From Aquibium microcysteis (GTDB lineage Bacteria > Pseudomonadota > Alphaproteobacteria > Rhizobiales > Rhizobiaceae), in assembly GCF_014495845.1 (NCBI RefSeq), contig NZ_CP061080.1:2655001-2719000 (forward strand): a stretch of 64,000 nt of DNA, in the 5' to 3' direction. The notes below the pieces were generated by a model. The model saw only the letters and a list, made by a program, of their open reading frames with translations, had not been told where the DNA came from and did no database searches. The position numbers and the translations under genes are program-made. Every line of letters starts with the position of its first letter. Position 1 is the stretch's first letter. Shown here one piece after another: positions 14,827-24,021 of this stretch.

Positions 14827-16028
14827 GCGCCGAAGCCCGCCCTTTCGATTATGACGTCGTCGTGGTCGGCGGCGGCCCTGCCGGCGCGACCGCCGCGGCG
14901 GACCTGGCGCGCGCCGGACGGCGCACGCTGCTCGTCGACCGCGCCGATCGCATCAAGCCCTGCGGCGGCGCCATCCCGCCGCGCCTGCTCGCCGATTTCG
15001 ACGTGCCCGAGAGCCAGCTCACCGCCCGCATCGCCGCCGCCGACATCGTCGCGCCTTCCGGCCGGCGCGTCGACATGCGGGTCCAGGGCGGCTATGTCGG
15101 CATGGTCGACCGCGACCGCTTCGACCCCTGGCTGCGCGCGCGCGCGCAGGCCGCCGGTGCCACGCTCGCCATCGGCCGCTTCACCGAGATCGAGAACGAT
15201 CCGGCCGGCGGCGCGGTCGTGCGGCTGAAGCCGGCCCAGGGCGGCGCCACGCAGAGCATCCGCGCGCGGCTCGTCATCGGCGCCGACGGCGCCAACTCGC
15301 TCGTCCGGAAGGCCGCCTTCGGCCCCGATCGCCGGCCGCCCTACGTCTTCGCCTATCACGAGATCGTCCGCTCGCCGGCCGCCACGACCGCCGGCTTCGA
15401 TCCGGCCGCGTGCCAGGTCCACTACGACGCCCGCGTCTCGCCCGACTTCTACGGCTGGGTCTTCCCGCATGGCGAAGCCACCAGCATCGGCGTGGGCTCC
15501 GCCGTCAAGGGCTTCGACCTCAAGGCTGCGACCCGCATGCTGCGCGAAGCCTCCGGCCTCGCCGATGCAGAGACGATCCGCTGCGAGGGTGCGCCCCTGC
15601 CGCTGAAGCCGCTGTCGCGCTGGGACGATGGTCGCGCCGTGCTGCTCGCCGGCGACGCGGCCGGCATCGTCGCGCCTGCCTCGGGCGAGGGCATCTGGTA
15701 CGCCATGACGGCAGGGCGGCTGGCCGCCGAGGCCGGCAACGATTTCCTGCGCACCGGCGACGCCCGCGCGCTCGCCACGGCGCGCAGGCGCTTCATGGCC
15801 GATCACGGCCGCGTCTTCATGGTCCTCGGCTTCATGCAGTCCTTCTGGTACCGCAGCGACAAGCGGCGCGAGCGCTTCGTCGCGATCTGCGCCGACCCCG
15901 ACGTGCAGCGGCTGACCTGGACCTCCTATCTCGACAAGCGCCTGCAGCGCAGCGACCCGCTCGCCCATCTGCGGGTCTTCGTGAAGGATCTCGGCCAGAT
16001 GGTGCGCCTCGCCTTCCAGGGTACGTGA
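14823..16028 (+). CDS. bchP: Geranylgeranyl diphosphate/bacteriochlorophyll reductase BchP
   Basis: 401 residues, a flavoprotein of the geranylgeranyl reductase family. It saturates three double bonds of the geranylgeranyl tail to give phytylated bacteriochlorophyll a. The FAD dinucleotide motif VVVGGGPAGATAAADLARAG spans residues 13-32, and the second FAD-contact motif GDAAGIVAPASGEGI lies at about residue 275. The start overlaps the stop of the pucC-like gene (ATGA). With bchG it completes the final tail-addition steps. Confidence 0.95.
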   Translation: MSAEARPFDYDVVVVGGGPAGATAAADLARAGRRTLLVDRADRIKPCGGAIPPRLLADFDVPESQLTARIAAADIVAPSGRRVDMRVQGGYVGMVDRDRFDPWLRARAQAAGATLAIGRFTEIENDPAGGAVVRLKPAQGGATQSIRARLVIGADGANSLVRKAAFGPDRRPPYVFAYHEIVRSPAATTAGFDPAACQVHYDARVSPDFYGWVFPHGEATSIGVGSAVKGFDLKAATRMLREASGLADAETIRCEGAPLPLKPLSRWDDGRAVLLAGDAAGIVAPASGEGIWYAMTAGRLAAEAGNDFLRTGDARALATARRRFMADHGRVFMVLGFMQSFWYRSDKRRERFVAICADPDVQRLTWTSYLDKRLQRSDPLAHLRVFVKDLGQMVRLAFQGT

Positions 16029-16098
16029 TGTGCCCGGCGCGACCGATCGCGGCTGACTGCTGCTGCGGCGGCTGGCGCCGCAAGCCGCGAGTCCTCCC

Positions 16099-16353
16099 GT
16101 GCTGATCGCCCTGGTGGAGAGCGGCGCCGTCGCGCTCGTCGCCGCGGCCATCATTGCCACCGAGGTCGTCATCGTCTGGCTGAGCGGCAATCCGGGACGG
16201 ACCGCCTTCGCCGCCAACGGCCTCGCCGGAATCCTGATCCTCGCCGCTCTCGGTCTGGCACTGCGCGGCCACGGCGCCGTTCCGATCCTGCTGGCACTCG
16301 CCGGCTCCTTCGTCGCCCACCTGTTCTGGCTCCTGTCCGCGCGGCGAGGCTGA
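16099..16353 (+). CDS. Small integral membrane protein (84 aa), unknown
   Basis: Starts at GTG; an in-frame TGA at 16054 with no ATG or GTG between rules out a longer form. The 84-residue product is almost entirely hydrophobic with three likely membrane helices (about 3-28, 38-56 and 61-80), linked by GNPGRTAFAANG and ending in ARRG. It lies 70 bp after bchP on the same strand and is the last gene before the catabolic region, so it may be co-transcribed with bchG-bchP. I do not recognise the family. Length and composition make it plausible but unproven as a gene. Confidence 0.55.
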   Translation: MLIALVESGAVALVAAAIIATEVVIVWLSGNPGRTAFAANGLAGILILAALGLALRGHGAVPILLALAGSFVAHLFWLLSARRG

Positions 16354-16441
16354 ACGTCGAGGCGCCGCCGGGCATCCGCAAACCGCGCTCGGGCCGGATC
16401 GCCCGGCCGCGGCCGGTTCGGCAGGAGCCAGCAGGGTCCGG

Positions 16442-17209
16442 TTACTCCGCGACCACCGGGTTCGTCAGCGTGCCGACGCCCTCGACCCAGATATCGACGC
16501 TGTCGCCCGGCGTCACCGGTCCGACACCGGACGGCGTTCCGGTGATGATGACGTCGCCGGGCTGGAGCGTGATCGCCGAACTGAGATAGGAGACGAGTTC
16601 CGCGACGCCGAACAGCAGGTCGGCCGTGGAACTCGACTGACGCTCGATCCCGTTCACGCGGGCGCCCAGCCGAAGGCTGCGCGGATCGAGCCCCGTCGCG
16701 ATCACCGGGCCGAGCGGACAGAAGCTGTCGAAGCCCTTGCCGACCAGCAGCGCGCCCTGGTCCATCTCCTCCTTCTGGATCACCCGTTCGGAGACGTCGT
16801 TGGCGCAGGTATAGCCGAGCACGTGGTCGGGTGCGGCCTCCGGCGCAATACGACGGCCCGACCGGCCGATGACCACCGCGAGCTCGGCCTCGAAATGCAC
16901 GTTGCGGGCCTCGCGGGGATAGACGATCGGCGCCCCCGGTCCGACCACCGTGGTCGACGGCTTCATGAAGAACAGCGGCCGCACCGGGGTCTTCGCCCCC
17001 GATTCCTCGATATGGGCCACGTAGTTGAGCCCGACGCCGAAAATCCGCGGTGCCTCGACCGGAGCCAGCAGCGCGGCGTCGGCGAGGCTGTCGGTGATGC
17101 CGGCCCGCTCCACTGCCGCAAAGGGCGAGCCGGCCAGCCGGTGCAGCCGATCGTCCTCGAGCACCCCGTAGTGGATGGCCGTGCCGATCCGGTATCGCGC
17201 GATGAGCAT
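16442..17209 (-). CDS. Fumarylacetoacetate hydrolase (FAH) family protein
   Basis: 255 residues with the FAH C-terminal fold: RIFGVGLNYVAHIEES, RPLFFMKPSTTVVGPG and the metal ligands E107, E109 and D138. It also has the late signature GDVIITGTPSGVGPV. Members hydrolyse C-C bonds in 2-oxo acids or act as dehydratases or decarboxylases of keto-deoxy sugar acids. The start has a strong GGGGAGGGGG upstream. It is third in the leftward unit GntR-DUF6807-FAH, facing a TRAP transporter and two sugar-type dehydrogenases. Cleavage of a sugar-acid intermediate is therefore a reasonable guess; the substrate is unknown. Confidence 0.85.
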   Translation of the reverse strand: MLIARYRIGTAIHYGVLEDDRLHRLAGSPFAAVERAGITDSLADAALLAPVEAPRIFGVGLNYVAHIEESGAKTPVRPLFFMKPSTTVVGPGAPIVYPREARNVHFEAELAVVIGRSGRRIAPEAAPDHVLGYTCANDVSERVIQKEEMDQGALLVGKGFDSFCPLGPVIATGLDPRSLRLGARVNGIERQSSSTADLLFGVAELVSYLSSAITLQPGDVIITGTPSGVGPVTPGDSVDIWVEGVGTLTNPVVAE

Positions 17210-17226
17210 CGTCGTCCCCCTCCCCT

Positions 17227-18144
17227 TCAACCTGTTCCTCCCGATGCGGCGATGCGTTCGATCTCGTCGCGGTCGGCGGGACCGTCGTGCAGAAGCACCG
17301 TGCACCGACTGTCGAAACCTTCACCGCGGTCGAGAACGAGTGGCTCTTCGCGGAACGGCCCGACGGTGACGACGCCCCAGTCCGCCACGAACCAGAAGGG
17401 CGCGCGGCCCGCGCCCGGATGCGGGATCACGCTGACGCCGGCCACCGCGCCGCCGCCGACGGGGCCGGTGAAATCGATCCAGCGCGCGCCTGCCCCGCTC
17501 ACCGCCCCGCCGCCGCTGCGCCCCTTGTCGTCGGTCACGGCGCCGCCATTGCCGACGATCATCGATTCGGCGACGCGCACGTTGAACCAGGCGTGGCGGG
17601 TGGGACCGAGCTTCAGCGCGAATTCGCCGCATTCGAGCCGGGAGGCCAGATCGATTCGGTGTCGCCTGTCCCCGGCCTCGACCGTGATCGTCCGCGTCTC
17701 GACGGCCACCAGCCGGCCCTGCGGAGCCGCCCATTCCCGCGGCCCGCGCCAGCAGAGCCGCTGCACGATGCGGAACCGGTCGTCGTCGAGGGCCTCGCCG
17801 CTGTGTTCGGTCCCGACGATCCGCCCCGGCGCGCGCCCCTGGAAGATCTCGTCGACGTAGAAATTGTAGGTGTACTCCTCGATCATGCCGTGCGCGGCCG
17901 GCACCTGCGCATGCACATGGTCGGCACCGATCCAGAGACCGCTGTGGTGCGGGTGGTCGGCGGGCGCTTCGGCCGTCACACAATAGCCGGCGGGCGTCGA
18001 CAGCGGGTGCAGATAGGGCCGGAAGGGTCCCTGCGTCAGCGCCAGCACGCCGGCGCCATGACGGCGCAGCCGAAGCCGATGAGTCTTCGCCCAGGCGCCC
18101 GGCGGCAGGACGATCGCATCGGAGTCCAGCGTGAACGCCGCCAT
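17227..18144 (-). CDS. DUF6807 (PmoA-like) family protein
   Basis: 305 residues with the hallmark ADHPHHSGLWIGADHV at about residues 62-77 and repeated conserved histidines, characteristic of PF14100/DUF6807, often called PmoA in annotations although it is not methane monooxygenase. The fold is expected to be beta-rich; the biochemical function is unknown. Such genes commonly accompany Gfo/Idh/MocA dehydrogenases, as here. The start is 3 nt from the stop of the preceding GntR gene, and the stop is 17 bp before the FAH start. Confidence 0.8.
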   Translation of the reverse strand: MAAFTLDSDAIVLPPGAWAKTHRLRLRRHGAGVLALTQGPFRPYLHPLSTPAGYCVTAEAPADHPHHSGLWIGADHVHAQVPAAHGMIEEYTYNFYVDEIFQGRAPGRIVGTEHSGEALDDDRFRIVQRLCWRGPREWAAPQGRLVAVETRTITVEAGDRRHRIDLASRLECGEFALKLGPTRHAWFNVRVAESMIVGNGGAVTDDKGRSGGGAVSGAGARWIDFTGPVGGGAVAGVSVIPHPGAGRAPFWFVADWGVVTVGPFREEPLVLDRGEGFDSRCTVLLHDGPADRDEIERIAASGGTG

Positions 18145-18147
18145 GGC

Positions 18148-18867
18148 TCAGTCCACCGGAGCAAGACCGGCGGAGTGGGCCGGCAGGTCGGTGTCGGCGA
18201 ACAGGTCGGGATGGGCGGCGGCGATCTGCGGCAGTGCCACCAGGATCTCGCGCAGGTGCCGGCGCATCGCCGCTTCGGTCCCGTCCGGATCATTGGCGGC
18301 CAGGCGTTCCACGATCGCCTCGTGCTGGCGGATGAGCAGCGGCATCGGCGAGGCGTCCGGGAGGCTGAGGAAGCGCACGCGGTCGGTCTGCACCCGCGCG
18401 CTCTCGACGATCCGCCAGGCATAGTCGCAGTCGACGATGTCGGCGATGGCGCGGTGGAAGGCCTCGTCGAGGTCGTTGAAGCTGCGGTAGTCGTTGTGTG
18501 CGGCCGCGACGCGCTGCCGGTCGAGGTGCCTGCGCAGTGTCACGACATGCTCTGGTCCGGCAAGCCGTCCGGCGTTGCTGGCGATGTCGCACTCGATCGC
18601 CTCGCGCACGAACCGCGCATTGGCGAGTTCGCGCGCCGAGATCTTCATGACGTAGGTGCCGCGGCTCGGCCGGATCTCAACGAGCCCGGCTTCGGACAGC
18701 TTGATGAAGGCCTCGCGCACCGGCTGCCGGCTCACGCCGAACCGGGCGGCGACGTCGTTTTCCGACAGGGCTTCCCCGGGCCGCAGGCGCAACTCCACGA
18801 TCCCTTGCCGCAGGGCTGAGAAGAGCTGGGGCGCGATGGGCTCCCGGGCGCGCAGCGCGATGTCCAT
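18148..18867 (-). CDS. GntR-family (FadR/FCD subfamily) transcriptional regulator
   Basis: 239 residues: an N-terminal winged helix (about 12-75, with SENDVAARFGVSRQPVREAF) and an all-helical FCD ligand domain (about 85-225), including the acidic/histidine pattern DLDEAFHRAI. FCD regulators usually sense carboxylic or sugar acids and repress the adjacent operon. It heads the leftward unit and faces the TRAP operon across 167 bp containing a palindrome. It probably controls both directions. Confidence 0.88.
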   Translation of the reverse strand: MDIALRAREPIAPQLFSALRQGIVELRLRPGEALSENDVAARFGVSRQPVREAFIKLSEAGLVEIRPSRGTYVMKISARELANARFVREAIECDIASNAGRLAGPEHVVTLRRHLDRQRVAAAHNDYRSFNDLDEAFHRAIADIVDCDYAWRIVESARVQTDRVRFLSLPDASPMPLLIRQHEAIVERLAANDPDGTEAAMRRHLREILVALPQIAAAHPDLFADTDLPAHSAGLAPVD

Positions 18868-18941
18868 CCGTCACGATCCTCCGAAGCCCGCTCTGGGTCG
18901 CCGGGCCACGCGATGATTTCCTGCAACTGGTCCGACCACAC

Positions 18942-18969
18942 TTGCGCTGGCCGCTCGACGATGTATCCT
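18942..18969 (+). promoter_or_regulatory. Candidate promoter for the TRAP operon
   Basis: TTGCGC at 18942-18947, a 16-bp spacer and TATCCT at 18964-18969. The predicted start, about 18976, falls inside the palindrome at 18974-18987, which fits repression by the GntR protein. Both boxes are imperfect. Confidence 0.4.
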
Positions 18970-18973
18970 ACCA

Positions 18974-18987
18974 GTATGGTGCCATAC
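18974..18987. promoter_or_regulatory. Palindromic operator for the divergent GntR regulator
   Basis: GTATGG-TG-CCATAC: perfect 6-bp arms around a 2-bp centre, resembling FCD-type GntR operators such as TGGTATACCA. It is the only clear palindrome in the gap between the regulator and the TRAP gene. Confidence 0.55.
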
Positions 18988-19034
18988 CGCAAGCATGGGG
19001 ATGAGACACCAGAAGACGTCCGAGGGAGGAAACA

Positions 19035-20060
19035 ATGACCGCCATGCGTACACATATCTCGAGGCGCGGCTTCATCGCCGTCGGAACCGCCGCCCTGGCG
19101 ATGCCGGCCTTCATCCGCGATGCGCGCGCGCAGGAGAAATACGTCTGCAAGATCGCCCATACCGAGGGCATCGGCACGCCGATCACCAATGCCTTCGACG
19201 CCTGGGCCAAGGTGCTCAACGAGAAGAGCGGCGGCCGCATCGACGCCCAGCACTTCCCCGCCGCCCAGCTCGGCGGCCTGGCCGAGGCGCTGGAAGGAAG
19301 CCGCATCGGCACCATCCAGGTCACCACGGCCGGTCCGGATTCGGAAGAAGCCATCGCCCCCGAGATCGCCGCTTTCGGCGGAGCGCCGGGCTTCATCTAC
19401 AAGAACGAGGCGCATGTCGATGCCGTCCTGCAGGGCGAACTCGGCCAGAAATGCTCCGACATCGCGCGCGCCAAGACCGGCGTGGAATTCGTCGCCTATG
19501 GCGAGACCGGCTTCCGCCACATCCTGTCCAAGCGCCCCGTCGGCAATCTGGCCGATCTCGCCGGCCTGAAGATTCGCGTGCCGCAGCTGCGCATCTGGGT
19601 CGACTTCTGGTCACTGCTCGGCGCCGCGCCGACGCCGCTGCCCTATTCCGAGCAGTATTCCGCGCTGTCGACCGGCATCATCGACGCCATCGATTCCGAC
19701 GTCTTCTCGATCGTCGGCTTCAAGTTCCACGAACAGGCCAAGAACCTCACCTTGACCGGCCACTGGTTCCTGCCCAAGGCCGTGCGCGTCAACGCCGCCT
19801 GGCTGGACAGCCTGCCGGAAGACCTGCGCGATCTCGTCCGCACCTCCGCCAAGGAGGCCTTCGCCGAGCAGCGCACGGTCAACCGCGCCAACGCCGCCAA
19901 GACGCTCGAAGACCTCAAGGGCCTCGGCGTCTCGGTTCAGCAGCTGCCGGCCGAGGAACTCGCCAGGATGGAGGCGCAGACGGCGAAGCTCTTCGACGAG
20001 TTCGGGTCCAAGAGCCCCGAGACCGCCGAGATGATCATGGCCATCCGGGCGCTGGGCTGA
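19035..20060 (+). CDS. TRAP transporter solute-binding protein (DctP family)
   Basis: 341 residues with a Tat-type signal (SRRGF at residues 9-13, hydrophobic core, cleavage near ARAQ). The mature protein has the DctP fold with LADLAGLKIRVPQ in the middle, the family region that carries the carboxylate-binding arginine. It captures an organic or sugar acid in the periplasm for the membrane protein encoded next. The start follows GGAGGAAACA. First gene of the rightward unit: binding protein, fused QM permease, two dehydrogenases. Confidence 0.92.
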   Translation: MTAMRTHISRRGFIAVGTAALAMPAFIRDARAQEKYVCKIAHTEGIGTPITNAFDAWAKVLNEKSGGRIDAQHFPAAQLGGLAEALEGSRIGTIQVTTAGPDSEEAIAPEIAAFGGAPGFIYKNEAHVDAVLQGELGQKCSDIARAKTGVEFVAYGETGFRHILSKRPVGNLADLAGLKIRVPQLRIWVDFWSLLGAAPTPLPYSEQYSALSTGIIDAIDSDVFSIVGFKFHEQAKNLTLTGHWFLPKAVRVNAAWLDSLPEDLRDLVRTSAKEAFAEQRTVNRANAAKTLEDLKGLGVSVQQLPAEELARMEAQTAKLFDEFGSKSPETAEMIMAIRALG

Positions 20061-20070
20061 GACCGGTCGG

Positions 20071-21948
20071 ATGCCGATGAATGCCGAGGCCGGCGCCGCA
20101 CCGGACGGTGCGGCGGCCGACACGTCGCTGGCCGGCTTCGCGCGGATCGTCGACCGCGTGCTGGAGGCGCTCTGCGTCGGACTGATGCTGGCGGCGGTCG
20201 CGGTCGCCTGCCTGCAGGTGGTGCTGCGCTACGGCTTCAACTCCGGCCTGCCCTGGCCGGAGGAGTTCGCCACCTGGGTCTTCGCCTGGGCGGTCTTTCT
20301 CGGCATGGCCGTGGCGACGGGGCGCGACGCCCACATCGCCATCGACGTGGTCACCCGCGCGCTGCCCGCACGGCCGCGCGAACTGCTGCTCGTCTTCAAC
20401 CGCGCCGTCATGGCGGCGGCCAGCATCATGCTGGTCATGCATGGCTGGGACTATGTCAGCCGCGCGATCGCGGCGTCGCCGGCGCTGCAATGGCCGATGA
20501 AGTACTTCTTCCTCGCCGTCCCGGTCGGCGGTGCGCTGAACCTGTTCTTCCTGTTCTGGCCGAGGCCCGGCCGCAGCCTGCTGCAGGGCGCAGCCGTCAT
20601 CGCGGGCGGTCTGGCGCTCTATCTCGCCATCCGCTTCGGCGCCTCCAGCGTCTATGGCGAGAGCGGCAGCGCGATCGTCCTCGTCCTGGTCGGCATCGTC
20701 TCGATCGTCATCGGCGTGCCCGTCGCCTTCGCGCTCTCCTTCGGCGCCTTCGCCGCGTTCGCCGCCTTCAACCCCATCCTGCTGGTCACCATCGCGCAGA
20801 ACATGGGCGCGGCGCTCAACTCCTTCACGCTGCTCGCCATCCCCTTCTTCATCCTCGCGGCTGCGGTGATGAACGCGGGCGGCATCACCCCGCGGCTGGT
20901 CGATCTCGCCATGCAACTCGTCGGCCACCTCCGCGGCGGGCTCGGCCAGGCCAACGTCATCACCAACACCATGCTCGCCGGCATTTCCGGATCGTCGACC
21001 GCCGACGCCTCGACGATTGCCAAGCTGATGGTGCCGGAAATGGCGCGGCGTGGCTACGGCCGGCCCTTCAGCGCCGCCCTGACCGCGGCCAGCGCGACGC
21101 TCGCCAACCTCATCCCGCCGAGCCTCGGCCTGATCATCTACGCCGCGCTCGCCTCCGTGTCCGTCGGTGCGCTGTTCGTCGCCACCATCGTTCCGGGGCT
21201 GATGGTCGCCGCCTCCCTGATGCTGGTCGTCTACGGGCTGTCGCGGCTGCGCGGCTATGGTGGCGACATCCCGAAAGCCTCGCTGCGGCAACGCATGACG
21301 TCGCTCGGCCTGGCGATTCCCGCACTCATCCTCCCGGTGATCATCGTCGGCGGCGTGCGCTTCGGCATGTTCACCGCCACCGAGGCCGGCGCCATCGCCT
21401 TCCTCTACGCGCTGCTGTGCGGCGCCCTGCTCTATCGCAAGCTGACGCCGTCGAACCTCCTGGCCGCGATCCGCGAATCGGTCTTCGACACCGTCGTCAT
21501 CGTCGTCATCATCGCCGCCGCCGCCCCCTTCGCCTGGGTGCTCGCCTTCGAGCAGGTGCCGCAGAAGATCGCGCAGCAACTGTCGGGGCTCGTCTCCACG
21601 CCGGTGCTGCTGATGCTGGCGATCAACCTCTTCCTGCTGATCGTCGGGCTGTTCATGGAAATGATCGCCTCGCTGGTGATCCTGGTGCCGATCCTCGTGC
21701 CGCTGGTCATCGCAGCCGGCGTCGACCCGATCCACTTCGGCATCGTCATCGTCATGAACCTGGTCATCGGCGCCCTGACCCCGCCGCTCGGCGTGCTGGT
21801 CTTCACGACCGCCCGCGTCGGCGGCGCCAACCAGACCGAGACCTTCAAGGCGATCGTGCCCTTCATCCTGGCCCTGGTAGGCGTGCTCCTCCTGATCACG
21901 TATGTACCCGGCTTCACGCTGCTGCCTGTGCGATGGCTCGGGCCCTGA
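20071..21948 (+). CDS. Fused TRAP transporter small + large permease (DctQ-DctM)
   Basis: 625 residues combining a four-helix DctQ domain (about 25-190, with LPWPEEFATWVFAW) and a 12-helix DctM domain (about 200-620). Typical DctM motifs are ISGSSTADASTIAKLMVPEM, NLIPPSLGLIIYAAL and FTATEAGAIAF. QM fusions are a known TRAP variant. It imports the ligand using a sodium gradient. It starts 10 bp after the binding-protein stop; an alternative ATG lies 6 bases on. Confidence 0.93.
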   Translation: MPMNAEAGAAPDGAAADTSLAGFARIVDRVLEALCVGLMLAAVAVACLQVVLRYGFNSGLPWPEEFATWVFAWAVFLGMAVATGRDAHIAIDVVTRALPARPRELLLVFNRAVMAAASIMLVMHGWDYVSRAIAASPALQWPMKYFFLAVPVGGALNLFFLFWPRPGRSLLQGAAVIAGGLALYLAIRFGASSVYGESGSAIVLVLVGIVSIVIGVPVAFALSFGAFAAFAAFNPILLVTIAQNMGAALNSFTLLAIPFFILAAAVMNAGGITPRLVDLAMQLVGHLRGGLGQANVITNTMLAGISGSSTADASTIAKLMVPEMARRGYGRPFSAALTAASATLANLIPPSLGLIIYAALASVSVGALFVATIVPGLMVAASLMLVVYGLSRLRGYGGDIPKASLRQRMTSLGLAIPALILPVIIVGGVRFGMFTATEAGAIAFLYALLCGALLYRKLTPSNLLAAIRESVFDTVVIVVIIAAAAPFAWVLAFEQVPQKIAQQLSGLVSTPVLLMLAINLFLLIVGLFMEMIASLVILVPILVPLVIAAGVDPIHFGIVIVMNLVIGALTPPLGVLVFTTARVGGANQTETFKAIVPFILALVGVLLLITYVPGFTLLPVRWLGP

Positions 21949-21973
21949 CGGTCGATCATCCGGAGTTCGTCGA

Positions 21974-23002
21974 GTGAAGAAGACGCGCATTGCAATCGTC
22001 GGCCTCGGCATGGCGGTCACGCCGCATGCCAGGGGCCTCATGGATCTGTCGGGCGAGATCGATGTGGTCCACGCCTTCAGCCCGAGCGAGCATCGCCGCC
22101 GGACGTTTGCGGAACGCTTCCCGTTCCCGACCTGCGACAGCCTCGACACCATCCTGAACGACGAAAGCGTCGAGGCCGTCGCGGTCTTCACGCCCGCCAG
22201 CACCCATCGCGACATCGGGCTTGCCTGCGCCGCCGCCGGCAAGCACGTCCTGATGGAAAAGCCGCTCGACATCACCACCGCCCGCGCCGTCGAACTGGTG
22301 GAGGGATGCCGACGCGCCGGCGTCACCATGGGCGTGGTGCTCCAGCACCGCTTCCGCCCGGCGGGCATGAAGCTCGCGCAGATGCTGGCCGACGGCGAGC
22401 TCGGCCGCATCGTCGGCTGCTCCACGGCCATCCGGCTGTGGCGGCCGCAGACCTATTATGACGAGCCGGGCCGCGGCTCCTTCGCCCGCGACGGCGGCGG
22501 CGTCCTGATCTCGCAAGGCATCCACACGCTCGACCTGATGCTGTCGCTCGCCGGCCAGGTCGACATGGTCACCGGCTTCGCCACCACGACGCCGGTCCAC
22601 CGCATGGAAACCGAGGACATGGTCTGCGCGGCGATGCGCTTCGACAACGGCGCCTTCGGCACCGTCGACGCCACCACCGCCGCCTATCCGGGCTTCCTCG
22701 AGGAGATCGTCGTCACGGGCGAGAAGGGCACGGCGCGGCTCGCCGGAACCGAACTCCTCGTACATCTGCAGGACGGTCGCAGGGTGGCGATCGAGGCGGA
22801 CCGGAGCGCGGGCGGCACGGGGGCCGACCCGATGGCCTTCCCGCACGACTATCACCGCGCCGTCATGGCCGATTTCGCAGCCGCCATCCGCGAGGGGCGC
22901 CAGCCGAAGGTGACGGGCGAGGAAGCGCTCAAGGTCCATCGCCTGATCGACGCGCTGATCGAGACCGGCCGCACCGGCGCGCCCGCGAAGGTCGTGCGAT
23001 GA
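21974..23002 (+). CDS. Gfo/Idh/MocA family NAD(P)-dependent oxidoreductase (first copy)
   Basis: 342 residues from GTG 21974; the upstream in-frame ATG would add residues overlapping the TRAP gene. Rossmann motif VGLGMAVTPHARG lies near the N-terminus, the conserved EKP motif is in LMEKPLDITTARA, and a C-terminal beta domain follows. Such enzymes oxidise or reduce hydroxyl groups of sugars, inositols or sugar acids. It is joined by an ATGA overlap to a second, divergent member of the family, suggesting an oxidation/reduction pair. Confidence 0.88.
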   Translation: MKKTRIAIVGLGMAVTPHARGLMDLSGEIDVVHAFSPSEHRRRTFAERFPFPTCDSLDTILNDESVEAVAVFTPASTHRDIGLACAAAGKHVLMEKPLDITTARAVELVEGCRRAGVTMGVVLQHRFRPAGMKLAQMLADGELGRIVGCSTAIRLWRPQTYYDEPGRGSFARDGGGVLISQGIHTLDLMLSLAGQVDMVTGFATTTPVHRMETEDMVCAAMRFDNGAFGTVDATTAAYPGFLEEIVVTGEKGTARLAGTELLVHLQDGRRVAIEADRSAGGTGADPMAFPHDYHRAVMADFAAAIREGRQPKVTGEEALKVHRLIDALIETGRTGAPAKVVR

Positions 23003-24021
23003 GGCGCGGCCTGCGCTTCGCCGCGATCGGCCTCGACCACCGCCACATCTACCATCTGGTGGGCGAGAACGTCGCGGCGGGCGCCGAATGCGTCGGCTAT
23101 TGCCCGCAGACCAGCGATCCGCGCGTGCTCGACGGTTTTCGCGAGCGCTTCCCGCATCTGAGGCCCGTCGAACGCGGGCGGCTTCTGGACGACCCGACGA
23201 TCGACTTCGTCGTCTGCGCCGCCATCCCCGTCGACCGCGCCGCCATCGCGGTCGCGGCGATGCGCGCCGGCAAGGACGTGATGGTCGACAAGCCGGGCGC
23301 GGTGACCGATGCGCAGGTCACCGACATCGAGCGCGTCGCGCGGGAGACGGGGCGCATCTTCTCCATCTGCTTCTCCGAGCGCTTCGTCGTGCGGGCCTGC
23401 GAAGCGGCATCGCGCCTGGTGGCCGAGGGCGCCATCGGCCCCGTGGTGCAGACGACGGGTCTCGGACCGCACCGGCTCAACAGGGCGATCCGCCCGGACT
23501 GGTTCTTCCGGCCCGAAACCTTCGGCGGCATCCTCACCGACATCGCCTCGCACCAGATCGACCAGTTCCTGCATTTCACCGGCAATGCCGATGCCGGGAT
23601 CGTGGCCAGCACCGTCGCCAACCACGCATTGCCGGAGGTGCCGGCCTTCGAGGATTTCGGCGAGATCCTGCTGCGCGCCGGCAACGCCTCCGGCTACATC
23701 CGCGTCGACTGGTACACGCCCGACGGCCTGCCGGCCTGGGGCGACGGGCGGCTGTTCCTGCTCGGCACCCGGGGAACGATCGAACTCCGGAAATATGTCG
23801 ACGTCGACGGCCGTCCCGGCGCCGACCACCTCTTCCTCGTCGATGGCGCCGGCGCCCGTCACATCGACTGCTCGTCCGAACCGCTGACCTATTTCGCCCG
23901 GTTCCAGGCCGACCTCCGCGACCGCACCGCGACCGCGATGCCGCCGGGCCACGCGCTCGCCGTCACCCGCCTCGCCATCGCCGCGCAGACCACCGCACAC
24001 CGGCTCGGCGGCAGGACCTGA
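22999..24021 (+). CDS. Gfo/Idh/MocA family oxidoreductase (second copy)
   Basis: 340 residues. The N-terminus FAAIGLDHRHIYHLVG departs from the usual GxGxxG dinucleotide motif, and the catalytic-loop EKP is replaced by DKP (MVDKPGAVTD). The remaining fold is normal, with GGILTDIASHQIDQFLHF. It may be a dehydrogenase with altered cofactor or substrate handling. The final codons fall in the left end of a repeat element whose other copy starts near 25694, so the C-terminus may have been altered by repeat insertion. Confidence 0.83.
   Translation: MRRGLRFAAIGLDHRHIYHLVGENVAAGAECVGYCPQTSDPRVLDGFRERFPHLRPVERGRLLDDPTIDFVVCAAIPVDRAAIAVAAMRAGKDVMVDKPGAVTDAQVTDIERVARETGRIFSICFSERFVVRACEAASRLVAEGAIGPVVQTTGLGPHRLNRAIRPDWFFRPETFGGILTDIASHQIDQFLHFTGNADAGIVASTVANHALPEVPAFEDFGEILLRAGNASGYIRVDWYTPDGLPAWGDGRLFLLGTRGTIELRKYVDVDGRPGADHLFLVDGAGARHIDCSSEPLTYFARFQADLRDRTATAMPPGHALAVTRLAIAAQTTAHRLGGRT

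Noticed and set aside
17227..18144. Methane monooxygenase subunit PmoA
   Set aside because: The name PmoA attaches to DUF6807 by annotation habit. The soluble, histidine-rich protein has no membrane helices and no Pmo partners.
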